Shown here piece after piece: positions 36,028 through 44,304 of a DNA stretch of 64,000 nucleotides (positions within the stretch are counted from its first letter, which is position 1; each line of letters starts with the position of its first letter). Where the stretch lies: assembly GCA_022825505.1 (NCBI GenBank), contig JAJDWR010000067.1, positions 124,001-188,000 of the forward strand, written 5' to 3'. The notes under the pieces were generated by a model that made no database searches, was not told where the DNA came from, and saw only the letters and a program-made list of their open reading frames with translations. This DNA comes from Gammaproteobacteria bacterium (GTDB lineage Bacteria; Pseudomonadota; Gammaproteobacteria; Steroidobacterales; Rariloculaceae). Both the position numbers and the translations under genes were made by a program.

Positions 36028-36714
36028 ATGCTCTCACCACGAGTAAACCATGTACGATTGCGGAGCCCGATTTCTGCTGCCGCTGTGATCGCTCTGGCCT
36101 GTGCGTTGACGGCGGGACCGGCAGCTGCCCAGGCCGACTTCGAAGGCATCTGGAATCCGAGTCACCCACGCATGATGGGTCAGCCGGATCCGAGCACCGT
36201 CAGGCTGACGCCCGCCGGTCAGGCCGAATTCGACAGCTTCTCCCCCGACAAGGACCCGACGCTGCGTTGCCTGATGCCCGGGATTCCGCTGGGGTTGGTA
36301 GACCCCTATCCCATCGAGATCGTCCAGCAGGAGCACCAGATCCTCATCCTCTACGAGCACTTTCACCAGGTGCGCCGTATCTTCATGGACGGACGGGAGG
36401 CGCCGGACCACTGGCTGCCGTCCTACATCGGTTACTCCACGGGCGAGTGGGATGGCGACACCCTGGTGATTCGCACCACGCACATGCATCCGGACAACTA
36501 CATGTGGACCGCAGGGTTTCCGTTTTCCGGCGATGAGAACACATACGTCATCGAGCGCTGGTGGCGCGAGGGCGACGTGCTGCGATTCACCGGCGAGGTG
36601 CATGATCCGACCTACTACGAGGAACCCTACGTGGTAAACGGACTCTGGAACTACGCTCCCGACGGAGAGATCTGGGAATACGAGTGCATTCCCGAATTCG
36701 GCGGAATCGAGTGA
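36028..36714 (+). CDS. Secreted GDTLV-family protein
   Basis: At 228 residues this is one of the shortest forms, essentially the bare domain after a signal peptide (to A-A-A-Q). It shows F-E-G-I-W-N-P, Y-P-I-E-I-V-Q-Q-E-H-Q-I-L-I-L-Y-E-H, S-T-G-E-W-D-G-D-T-L-V-I-R-T-T-H, V-I-E-R-W-W-R and final W-E-Y-E-C. GAGG nine bases before ATG (36028) decides the start over a GTG five codons earlier. It leads a three-gene operon with DUF6152 (ten-base gap) and the selenoprotein. Confidence 0.75.
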   Translation: MLSPRVNHVRLRSPISAAAVIALACALTAGPAAAQADFEGIWNPSHPRMMGQPDPSTVRLTPAGQAEFDSFSPDKDPTLRCLMPGIPLGLVDPYPIEIVQQEHQILILYEHFHQVRRIFMDGREAPDHWLPSYIGYSTGEWDGDTLVIRTTHMHPDNYMWTAGFPFSGDENTYVIERWWREGDVLRFTGEVHDPTYYEEPYVVNGLWNYAPDGEIWEYECIPEFGGIE

Positions 36715-36724
36715 GGAGAGATTA

Positions 36725-37153
36725 ATGAAACAATTGGCAACCCTGGGACTATCCGCATCGCTCGTGCTGCTGGCCGGCCTGCCGGCCGCGGCGCACCACA
36801 ACGGCGCCACGTATTTCGATACGTCCACGACCATCGAGCACAGCGGCGCCACGGTGGTGGAGTACGCGATCGTCAATCCCCACGGCCGGCTCTCTTACAC
36901 CTTCACGGACGCCGACGGCAACGAACAGGAGTGGAGCGCGGAGTTGGCCAGCGCCAACAACCTGCGGCGCAGGGGCCTGGGCGGCGAGATTTTCAAGCCC
37001 GGCGACCAACTGGTGTCCGTGTCCGGCAATCCGAGCCGCAGCGGGGCGAACTTCATGCGCCTGGAGAGTGCCGAGTTTGCCGACGGGACCGTGGCTAACT
37101 TTTCCGGACCCAATCGAGGGATCATTCCGGGGCCGGGGCGCGAGGCACTGTAA
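36725..37153 (+). CDS. Secreted DUF6152 protein
   Basis: The protein has 142 residues. The signal peptide ends L-P-A-A-A, then mature His-His-Asn-Gly. It has I-V-N-P-H-G-R-L, E-W-S-A-E-L-A-S, the R-R-G-L-G segment and the G-D-x-L-V-S-V-S-G-N-P strand. AGGAG lies seven bases upstream of the start. It sits between a GDTLV gene and the selenoprotein gene (15-base gap), so its redox or metal role may be tied to that enzyme. The domain is smaller than in the fusions but complete. Confidence 0.85.
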   Translation: MKQLATLGLSASLVLLAGLPAAAHHNGATYFDTSTTIEHSGATVVEYAIVNPHGRLSYTFTDADGNEQEWSAELASANNLRRRGLGGEIFKPGDQLVSVSGNPSRSGANFMRLESAEFADGTVANFSGPNRGIIPGPGREAL

Positions 37154-37168
37154 CAGGGGAACCGGGAG

Positions 37169-38380
37169 ATGAATTTCCGAAGTGTTTTGCTGGCGAGCCT
37201 GGCTGCCGCCGTGTGCCCGGGAGGAATGGCCTGGGCGCAGGAGGGGATAGGCGGGGGGTTGACTCCGATTGACGCCCGCTTCGTGGAAGCGCCGGAACTT
37301 GGCGAGCGGATTCCCGATATCACCATCGTCGACGACCAGGGCAATCCTGCCAACATCCGCGAGCTGGCCCGGCGCACGCCCTACACGGTGCTGACGCTGG
37401 GCTGTCTCACGTGACCTCCCTTCCTGCGTAACGTCCCCGGTCTGGAGACGGTCAAAGTCGATTACGCCCCCAGGGGCGTGCAGTTCTTCTATATCTACAA
37501 GCCCCTGGCGCATCCCGAACTCGACAACTACGTCAGCCCGTTCAGCATCGAGGAGCGTCTGATGCACGTGGCCGAGGCCAAGCGGCGCCTGGGCACCAGC
37601 GTATCGTGGCTGGCGGACACCATGGACAACGCCTACCACGAGATGGTGGGCAAGACGCCCAACAGCGAGTTTGTGCTGGACGCCGACGGGAACATCGTCG
37701 CGCGCCGGGCGTGGAGCGATCCCGAGGCGCTGCGGGCGGACATGGAGCGCCTGGTGGGCGCCGTCGAGAAGCCCACGGCCGTTGCCGATCTCGATCTTCC
37801 CGCCCAACCGCCGATCCCGACGGTAGCCAAGGGCATCGTGCCCAGGGTGCCGAAGCCGGAAGGCGCGCTGCCCATGGAGATCGAACCGCAGACCGGGTCG
37901 ACGGACATTCCCTTCTACGCCAAGCTGCGCGCCGAGGGCACGCCGGAGTTGTTCCAGACCGGAAAGGGCACGATGTACCTCGGATTCCATCTGGACCCGC
38001 TGTACCGGGTCCACTGGAACAACGAGACCGATCCGGTGGAATTCCGGATCGACGCTCCTGACGGAGTTTCGGTTGACCCAGCCCACGGCGCCGGCGTGGA
38101 ACCTGTGGAGCCCGCCGATGCCGATCCGCGCGAGTTTCTCGTCGAAGTCGACGGGCAGCCCGGCGATACCCTGGGTCTGCGCGTTCAATACTTTGCATGC
38201 GATGACGCGCTGACCTTCTGCATCCCTGTGCGCCAGGACTACAGGGTGCATCTCAAGCGGGATGAAAACCACGACTGGAGTATCCGCACGGCGCCCGACG
38301 GCTCGGTGGACCTGAGCCTGCCCGGAGGCGGCACGATGCGCCGTGCCACGGGCAGTCCTCCGCCGCAGGACGGCGATTAG
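37169..38380 (+). CDS. Deiodinase-like selenoprotein with C-terminal DsbD-like domain (UGA = Sec82)
   Basis: The frame is continuous from 37169 to 38380 except for one TGA at 37412-37414, codon 82. Reading it as selenocysteine gives 403 residues. A signal peptide ends M-A-W-A-Q. A thioredoxin/redoxin fold follows with R-I-P-D-I-T-I-V-D-D-Q-G-N and the active site L-G-C79-L-T-U82-P-P-F, the T-U-P-P/S-F motif of iodothyronine deiodinases and a C-x-x-U redox pair. The thioredoxin domain ends near residue 200. The C-terminal part has Y-F-A-C-D-D-A-L-T-F-C-I-P, resembling the paired-Cys site of the N-terminal DsbD domain. A SECIS-like hairpin follows the TGA. No ribosome site precedes the GTG at 37478 that would begin a separate second half. 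Substrate is unknown; dehalogenation or peroxide/thiol chemistry are options. Confidence 0.85.
37412..37467 (+). promoter_or_regulatory. Sec UGA codon and bacterial SECIS-like hairpin
   Basis: After TGA (37412-37414), CGTC (37432-37435) pairs with GACG (37447-37450). A C-A mismatch follows, then CC/GG (37437-37438 with 37444-37445), closing a GGTCT loop (37439-37443). The loop contains G-G-U-C-U as in the E. coli fdhF element, where the G-U is needed for SelB binding, and lies about 25 bases after the UGA, within the accepted range. A possible lower stem GCGTAA/TTACGC (37426-37431 with 37462-37467) encloses it. Confidence 0.65.
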
Positions 38381-38454
38381 CAAGCCCGGGTTCGAGTTTC
38401 CGCAAGGTCTGCACTGCTGCGGCGGTCCGTCGGGTGGGACCAACGCCTGCGCGA

Positions 38455-40221
38455 CTATCGGCCAGCCGCGGCCGCAGGCATCTTCAGTGTGCGGAGCCGT
38501 GCGGGGGTCTCGCCGCGAACCGCATTGATGAGCGTGAGCTCATCCACCCGGGACAAGTCGTCCATGTGAATCGCCCGTTCGCGAATCTCGCCCCGGTCCA
38601 GCAGCCACTGGCGGTACGTCCCGCCGAGCAGACCGCACGTCACCGGTGGCGTCACCCGCTGCCCGTCGATCGTGGCCACCACGTTGGCGATGCTGGTCTC
38701 GGTCACGAAGCCGTCCGCATTCCATAACAGCACGTCGTCGCAGCCGGCAACCGAACGAAAGGCGCGTTCATAGACCCCTCTTCGGGTGGTCTTGTGATAG
38801 AGGAAGGGATTGTCCGGATCGACGGGCTCGGGAGCCAGCGCGATGACCGGGTGTGCGGAACTCGATGGTTTTTCAATGACCTCGTGTTCCAGCGTGGGCG
38901 GTCCATTTCGGTACTGGAGCAACCGGATTCGGTAACGATGCCCGCCAAACGTGCGCGCCAGCGAGTCCAGCGCCCGTGCCGCCACGCCGCGGTCGAAACC
39001 GAAGCCGAAGTACCGCGCCGAGTCCGCCAATCTGTTCAGGTGGTAGTCCAGCAGGAAAACGCCCTGGGCAGGTGTCCACAACATGGTTTCCAGCAAGGCG
39101 AAATCCGGTGCGATGGCAGGGGACTTGAGGACCTTGGACTTGGTCAGGCACTCGGCGTATTCATCACCGGGTTCGGAATCGGCCACGATGCCGCTGCCCA
39201 CGCCGTAGAAGGCCGATCCCGTGCGCTTGTCCACGACGGCAGTGCGGATGGCAACGTTGAACCGGGCCCGGCCATCCGGCGCCAGGTAGCCGATCGTGCC
39301 GGTGTAGACCTCACGCGGAAATCGTTCCAGCGAATGAATTAGCCGCATGCTTGCGACCTTGGGGGCGCCCGTAACGGAGGCGCTCGGAAACAGCGCACGC
39401 AGCACGGCCGACACGGGAGCGTCGGTTTTTGCTTCCACGGTGGATGTCATCTGCCACACGGTGGGATATCGACTGACGGCAAACAGCTCCGAAACTCGGA
39501 CCGAGCCCCGTTTCGCGATTCGGCCCAGGTCATTTCGCACCATGTCCGTGATCATCACGTTCTCGGCGCGGTTCTTTTTCGACTCATGGAGCCAGGTCCC
39601 GAGTTCCTCGTCCTGCGCAAGCGTCATCCCGCGTCTCGCCGTTCCCTTCATGGGCTGACAGCGGACGAGGCCCTGGTCCAGCCTGAAGAACAACTCGGGC
39701 GAGGCACAGAGGATGGCGAAGTCGCTACCGTTCACGTAGGCGGCGTACGGCGCTTGCGCAGACATCCCGGCGAAGAGTGAAAACGGGTCGGCAATGCTGG
39801 ACGCGACCTGTCTCGTGGTGTAGTTGATCTGGTAGGTATGGCCCTCGCGGATCCGATCCTGAACAAGCTGTATCTTGCGGAAATACTCGCGGCGGGATTC
39901 TGTCATTCGCCACGCAGGTACGGGCCGCAGTGCCGTTCCCGGCAGCGCCTTCAGGGGCCTGGCGTCCCGAAAGAGCCCGAAGCAGATCAGCGGAAGCGTC
40001 CCTGCGCGATGCGTCCGGAACGAGGGATCGAAGCCCTGTGCGGCTTCGTAGGTCAGAAACCCCGCGGCCAACAGGCGCTCATGCTCGACCCGGCGTTCGA
40101 TTTCCTCGAGCGTGGCAAGCACCTGCGAAGGCCGGCGGGTGGCCAGCACATCGACCGGATGGTCAAAGCATAGCCACCGGCCCGCGGAGGAGTGCCGCAG
40201 GACGATCCTGTCAACCCGCAT
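38455..40221 (-). CDS. pabB: PabB-PabC fusion: aminodeoxychorismate synthase I and lyase
   Basis: The 588-residue bifunctional folate enzyme has two parts. Residues 1 to about 355 are the chorismate-binding PabB domain: P-M-K-G-T with the catalytic Lys, K-K-N-R-A-E-N-V-M-I-T-D-M-V-R-N-D-L, and S-V-T-G-A-P-K. The rest is a class IV PLP aminotransferase-fold lyase (PabC), with F-L-Y-H-K-T-T-R-R-G-V-Y-E supplying the PLP lysine and N-A-D-G-F-V-T-E-T-S-I-A-N-V-V. Together with a PabA glutaminase it makes p-aminobenzoate from chorismate; no pabA is present here. It lies five bases after the alkylsulfatase-like gene, an unexpected operon partner. Confidence 0.93.
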   Translation of the reverse strand: MRVDRIVLRHSSAGRWLCFDHPVDVLATRRPSQVLATLEEIERRVEHERLLAAGFLTYEAAQGFDPSFRTHRAGTLPLICFGLFRDARPLKALPGTALRPVPAWRMTESRREYFRKIQLVQDRIREGHTYQINYTTRQVASSIADPFSLFAGMSAQAPYAAYVNGSDFAILCASPELFFRLDQGLVRCQPMKGTARRGMTLAQDEELGTWLHESKKNRAENVMITDMVRNDLGRIAKRGSVRVSELFAVSRYPTVWQMTSTVEAKTDAPVSAVLRALFPSASVTGAPKVASMRLIHSLERFPREVYTGTIGYLAPDGRARFNVAIRTAVVDKRTGSAFYGVGSGIVADSEPGDEYAECLTKSKVLKSPAIAPDFALLETMLWTPAQGVFLLDYHLNRLADSARYFGFGFDRGVAARALDSLARTFGGHRYRIRLLQYRNGPPTLEHEVIEKPSSSAHPVIALAPEPVDPDNPFLYHKTTRRGVYERAFRSVAGCDDVLLWNADGFVTETSIANVVATIDGQRVTPPVTCGLLGGTYRQWLLDRGEIRERAIHMDDLSRVDELTLINAVRGETPARLRTLKMPAAAAGR

Positions 40222-40226
40222 TTCGT

Positions 40227-41600
40227 TTACTCGGCTTCTGCGGCCTGTCGACGATAACGGTTCGACGAAGAAAGCGTGTAGTTGCGCGCCGGGGCATTGA
40301 AGGTGCGTTCGCCGATCACCGCGAGCGCATCGGCCATCAGCAATTTCGGTTCCGGATCTTCCGGCCGCAGCCGAATCACGTGCTGCGCCAATTGCGCGGC
40401 GCCCAGCGGGTCGTCGGCCGCCATCGCCTCAAGAGCCTTCTCCATGAGGACATCGGCCCCGCCCACGAGATCGGCCATGCGCTGCGACTGCCGCAGCGGG
40501 CTCTCTCGATGCAGGTTGAGCGGGTCGCCGTCGAACCAGCCCAGGTCCTGGGCGTAGATGTCGCGCACCGTTCCCCAGACGCTGCCGTAGTAATTGCCAA
40601 GGTAGTCCAGTTCGGCCAGGTGCTCCGGCAGCGCCGCGTATTCCACCAGCTCGTCCGGCGTCATGTACTGTTTGGCGCCCTCGATCGTGCGGTCGTGCAC
40701 CCATTGCATGGCATCACGGTAATTGGTCAGCACTTCCACCGCGTTGCCCAGCATCGGCGTGGTATGGCCTCCCACCACGTGCAGCGGGTCCTCGCCGATC
40801 ATGCTGTCGATGCTCCGGATCCAGTCGCGAATGGATCGCCTCGCCGTGCCCCGCAACGGATAGGTATTCGGCCACGACTGGTAGAAGTTGTCGCCGGCAA
40901 AGACCACCCGCTGTTCCGGCAACCAGACGTAGAGCTGGTCCGCCGTCTCGCCCGGCGCCGCCACCAGATCCAGCGTGACACCGGCGATCTCGAGCCGTAT
41001 CCGGTCTTCGGCGAACGTATGCGTCGGTTCGATCGGCCGGGCCGGCTGAACCTGGGCTCGGGCGCCGTCTCCCATCTGGTTGCCCACCGGGCGTTGCGGC
41101 GGGATGGCGATGCCGACACTGATCCGCTGCTCAGGCGGCAAGTCAAATCCCTGCGTATTGGACGGACGCGCGCCGCCGGTCAACCCGGCCGCCGCAACCC
41201 TCGCGGTCTCCGAGCCGTAATTCGAACGTGCCCAAACCTCGATACCCGAATCCGGGTCGTAGAAGGCCGCCGAGCCGTTGACGTGGTCGCCGTGACCATG
41301 TGTATAGATGAGCGCGCGAATGGGCAGGTCGGTAATCTGCTCGAATTCAGCACGCACCAGGCGGGCGCCGGCCACCTGCTGCCCGGGGTCGACGATTATG
41401 ACGCCGTCATCCCCCACGATCATCGTATTGGTCGACACCTGGTAGCCGATCGCGGTATAGACATCGTCGGCGACCTGGATGATGTCCGGCTCGAACATGT
41501 TGTTTCGTTCGAGCAACCGCAGGGTGGCATCGCTGGGCTGGGCCAACGCACCCGGGGCGCAGATCAATGCAATCACCGCCGCAAAGAAATTCCGTTTCAC
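40227..41600 (-). CDS. Alkylsulfatase-like MBL-fold hydrolase
   Basis: The protein has 457 residues: a signal peptide (to G-A-L-A-Q), then an MBL domain with T-H-G-H-G-D-H-V-N-G at about 107, a Glu ligand region A-P-G-E-T-A-D-Q, A-G-D-N-F-Y and H-V-V-G-G-H-T-T-P. An alkylsulfatase dimerisation domain with L-G-N-Y-Y-G-S-V and a TPR-like tail follows. The C-terminal SCP2-like domain of full alkylsulfatases (about 650 residues) is missing, so chain and substrate may differ. I prefer GTG at 41600 (AAGGTGG five bases upstream) to ATG at 41624. It diverges from the arylsulfotransferase gene, which suggests a shared sulfate-ester theme. Confidence 0.85.
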   Translation of the reverse strand: MKRNFFAAVIALICAPGALAQPSDATLRLLERNNMFEPDIIQVADDVYTAIGYQVSTNTMIVGDDGVIIVDPGQQVAGARLVRAEFEQITDLPIRALIYTHGHGDHVNGSAAFYDPDSGIEVWARSNYGSETARVAAAGLTGGARPSNTQGFDLPPEQRISVGIAIPPQRPVGNQMGDGARAQVQPARPIEPTHTFAEDRIRLEIAGVTLDLVAAPGETADQLYVWLPEQRVVFAGDNFYQSWPNTYPLRGTARRSIRDWIRSIDSMIGEDPLHVVGGHTTPMLGNAVEVLTNYRDAMQWVHDRTIEGAKQYMTPDELVEYAALPEHLAELDYLGNYYGSVWGTVRDIYAQDLGWFDGDPLNLHRESPLRQSQRMADLVGGADVLMEKALEAMAADDPLGAAQLAQHVIRLRPEDPEPKLLMADALAVIGERTFNAPARNYTLSSSNRYRRQAAEAE

Positions 41601-41742
41601 GGTTCCACCTTTCAGACTCGCCATTGACAGGCACGCAACTTTACCCGAACTCCACTCGATTTGGCGGTCCGATTAGCGAATTGAACGGCAACGGGGTAAA
41701 TTTGCACGTCCACATCAATTCTGCGGTCCCGAGGAGTCCCGT

Positions 41743-43416
41743 ATGAAAGGTTCATCCATATCCCTGCCGGCGACATTGATTGCGGCCTCATTCCTGATTT
41801 CCGGGTGCGGGTCTCCGGCGGGCGATGACGCCGGCACGGCCATGCCGGAGGCCTCCGGGCCATCCGTCGAGAGCGTCACGCTGGTGGGCAATCCGAATCC
41901 CACCGTGCCGTTGGCTGCCATTCTGAGCGTCGTCACCGACGTTCCAACACGGCTGACGATCAACTTGGACGATGGCGAGCGAAGCTGGAGCGTCACGCCC
42001 AGCGACGAGATGTCCACGGACCACGAGGTTCCCGTGCTCGGTATGCGTCCCGACAGGACTCATACCATCACGGCTACCCTTGAAGATGAAGATGGGCTCG
42101 CCATGGAAACCGCAGCCCAGACATTTAACACGCCCCCGTTACCGGAGGCGTTCCCGACGCCCTTGATTACCGCCAGGGACCCGGCGCGGATGGAACCCGG
42201 CGTCACGATCTTCAACATCAACGGCCGATGGGATACGGAAGGCAATTCCACGCCGGCCAACTTCTCCCCCGCCGTCGCCGTGGACGACGCGGGCGAAATT
42301 GTCTGGTACTACCTGCCGGGCAACCATCGCGTCCACGATGTACGGCGGCTCAACAACGGCAACCTGGTCTACGAGGTGTGGCCCGGCACCGACGGCATGG
42401 TCGAGATCGACATGCTGGGCAACATCCAGCGCCGCTGGCACTTCACCGGTACCGCCAAGGACCCCGCGCCCGGCAGCATCCCGGTGGAAACCGACTCCTT
42501 CCACCACGACTTTGCCGAGCTGCCCAACGGCAATTTCCTGCTGCTGAGCAGCGAGCATCGGGTGATCGAGGACTGGTACACCAGCGAGACCGATCCCGAC
42601 GCACCGCGGGCGGACGCCAACGTCATCGGCGACCTGGTTGTGGAATTCACGCCCGAGGGCGAGGTCGTCAACGAGTGGAGCCTGTTCGACATCCTGGACA
42701 TCAACCGCATCGGCTACAACTCGCTGCGGGAGGACTTCTGGGAAAACCATTACGACGGCGTGGTGGAAGGCATCGTCTACGACTGGACCCACGGCAACGC
42801 GCTGATCTACGAAGAGGAGGACAACTCCTTCCTGATGTCCGTGCCCTACCAGGATGCGGTGATCAAGGTCAGCATGGATACCGGCGAACTGGTCTGGATC
42901 CTGGGTACCCACGAGAACTGGAACGAACCCTGGAGCGAGAAGCTGCTCGCACCGGTGGGCGATGTGGAGTGGTCCTACAAGCACCACGCCATTACCCATA
43001 CCGAGCACGGCACGTACCTGCTGTTCGACAACGGCGCCGCGCGCGCCAGTCCGTATAACGAGAAGATGCCCCTGGCCGACAGTTACAGCCGCGCGGTGGA
43101 GTACGCGGTCAACGAGGAGACCATGGAGGTCAGCCAGCCGTGGGTCTACGGTCCGGAGCATGAGGTCTACTACGGCCGCTACCTGGGCGATGTGGACTGG
43201 CATCCTGAGGCAAATACGATACTGATCAACGTTGGCGGCGCGGAAACCAATGCGGAAGGCGTCAACGTCCCGCCGGGCGAGGCCCAGCGATGGGCGCGGC
43301 TCATGGAGGTGACGCACACGGACCCGCCGGAAAAGGTCTGGGAGATGCGCCTTCAGCAGGACGATTCCAACTGGGCCATCTATCGCGCGGATCGCCTGGC
43401 GAGCCTGTATCCCTGA
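41743..43416 (+). CDS. Arylsulfotransferase-family lipoprotein (ASST)
   Basis: The protein has 557 residues. A lipobox F-L-I-S-G-C (Cys at about 22) points to a lipid anchor. A beta-sandwich of about 100 residues is followed by a six-bladed ASST propeller: F-H-H-D-F-A-E-L-P-N-G-N-F-L-L-L, Y-D-W-T-H-G-N-A-L, and K-H-H-A-I-T-H-T-E-H-G-T-Y-L-L-F-D-N-G, where catalytic His residues of the family lie. Members move sulfuryl groups between phenolic donors and acceptors without PAPS, in the periplasm. GAGGAG precedes the start. It diverges from the alkylsulfatase-like gene across 142 bases. Confidence 0.88.
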   Translation: MKGSSISLPATLIAASFLISGCGSPAGDDAGTAMPEASGPSVESVTLVGNPNPTVPLAAILSVVTDVPTRLTINLDDGERSWSVTPSDEMSTDHEVPVLGMRPDRTHTITATLEDEDGLAMETAAQTFNTPPLPEAFPTPLITARDPARMEPGVTIFNINGRWDTEGNSTPANFSPAVAVDDAGEIVWYYLPGNHRVHDVRRLNNGNLVYEVWPGTDGMVEIDMLGNIQRRWHFTGTAKDPAPGSIPVETDSFHHDFAELPNGNFLLLSSEHRVIEDWYTSETDPDAPRADANVIGDLVVEFTPEGEVVNEWSLFDILDINRIGYNSLREDFWENHYDGVVEGIVYDWTHGNALIYEEEDNSFLMSVPYQDAVIKVSMDTGELVWILGTHENWNEPWSEKLLAPVGDVEWSYKHHAITHTEHGTYLLFDNGAARASPYNEKMPLADSYSRAVEYAVNEETMEVSQPWVYGPEHEVYYGRYLGDVDWHPEANTILINVGGAETNAEGVNVPPGEAQRWARLMEVTHTDPPEKVWEMRLQQDDSNWAIYRADRLASLYP

Positions 43417-43458
43417 CCCGGAGGGTCTCGCCGAACCTGCTACGACCTTCTGCCGGGT

Positions 43459-43854
43459 TCAGCTTAGCCGTTCAATGCCCTGGCAGGCGTCGAAACTGCG
43501 GTCGAAGGTCAGGATGCGGCTGACGCCCGCTGCCCGCATCACGGCGACGTGCAGGGCGTCGCGCGCGGATATGCCGTTCACTGATTCGAGGATGGCCCGG
43601 GCCGAGCGGATCTCCGCCATGCCGAACGTCAGCGTTTTGTCGACAATGCTGTCCAGGCAAGCGAAAGTGGGGTCGATCGCATCGGGACGGCCGATGGACG
43701 TGTACCGGTGAAGGATTTCCTGGTAGACCTCAACATCGGTGACGAAACGCGATTGCGAGCGGGTCAGTTCGTCCAGCACCGCACGCACGCGAACCTTGTT
43801 CGGATGCGGAGCTCCGAGCAGGTACATGGGGACGTTCGAGTCAACGAAAATCAC
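43459..43854 (-). CDS. VapC-like PIN-domain toxin
   Basis: The 131-residue PIN RNase has the acidic residues in place: D5 in IFVDSNVP, the Glu in V-E-V-Y-Q-E at about 45, the Asp in S-A-R-D-A-L-H at about 99, and F-D-R-S-F-D at the end. It overlaps the antitoxin gene by 14 bases, the typical VapBC order with antitoxin first. The expected activity is cleavage of specific RNAs, often initiator tRNA, when free of antitoxin. Confidence 0.9.
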   Translation of the reverse strand: MIFVDSNVPMYLLGAPHPNKVRVRAVLDELTRSQSRFVTDVEVYQEILHRYTSIGRPDAIDPTFACLDSIVDKTLTFGMAEIRSARAILESVNGISARDALHVAVMRAAGVSRILTFDRSFDACQGIERLS

Positions 43855-44095
43855 CGGCTTGATAGCCTTGTTCTATCTCCTCGATCATCGTCTCGATGTC
43901 CGCAGTAGGGAACTCGTGCCGGCAGGCTTCGTCCAGCGCCCGCAACTTGGCTTCCACCGCCCGGTGCCGCCGCCGCCGCACCTGCCGCAAGGCCTGACGA
44001 ACCCATTCGGCCAAAGTCATGCGGTCCGCGCGGGCGGACTGCTGGAGCGCCCGGTATTCTTCGTCATCGAACAGAACCTGCAATCGCTTAGTCAT
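43841..44095 (-). CDS. VapB-like ribbon-helix-helix antitoxin
   Basis: The protein has 84 residues. The N-terminus K-R-L-Q-V-L-F-D-D-E-E-Y-R-A-L, followed by a helix with M-T-L-A-E-W-V-R-Q-A-L, is a ribbon-helix-helix DNA-binding fold. The basic R-R-R-R-H stretch leads to an acidic tail that should clasp the toxin. It starts 12 bases from a 12-base perfect inverted repeat that is its likely operator. Confidence 0.85.
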   Translation of the reverse strand: MTKRLQVLFDDEEYRALQQSARADRMTLAEWVRQALRQVRRRRHRAVEAKLRALDEACRHEFPTADIETMIEEIEQGYQAGDFR

Positions 44096-44107
44096 GAATA
44101 TGAGTTT

Positions 44108-44134
44108 AATTGACTCATATAGTATGAGTCAATT
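44108..44134 (-). promoter_or_regulatory. VapBC operator-promoter with 12-base perfect inverted repeat
   Basis: AATTGACTCATA (44108-44119) and TATGAGTCAATT (44123-44134) form a perfect inverted repeat around TAG. A further degenerate half-site, TATGAGTTTAATT, lies at 44099-44111. On the minus strand a -10-like TACTAT falls inside the palindrome and a -35-like CTGACA lies 18 bases upstream of it, so antitoxin binding would block RNA polymerase. This segment is far richer in A/T than its surroundings. Confidence 0.65.
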
Positions 44135-44304
44135 TCCATTCCTGTCAGCGCCCGCCCGAACACGGCATCCGCGTCGAACTCGAACTGTTCGCGCGGGTGC
44201 CTGTTCGAAAGTGGTAACGTGTGGCCAATTCCCGGGGGCATATGCCGTGGCGGCCGTCGGCGGAGGACGAAGCGTAGCCCGGTAGCGAACACGGAGGAAA
44301 GGAC

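Noticed and set aside
37169..37414. A short stand-alone secreted protein of 81 residues followed by a separate gene at 37478
   Set aside because: The TGA lies at a deiodinase active-site motif, the frame continues without other stops for 322 codons, a SECIS-like hairpin follows, and the second half has no ribosome site.
42139..43317. A 392-residue open frame on the minus strand
   Set aside because: It is antisense to the arylsulfotransferase gene and lacks any recognisable domain.
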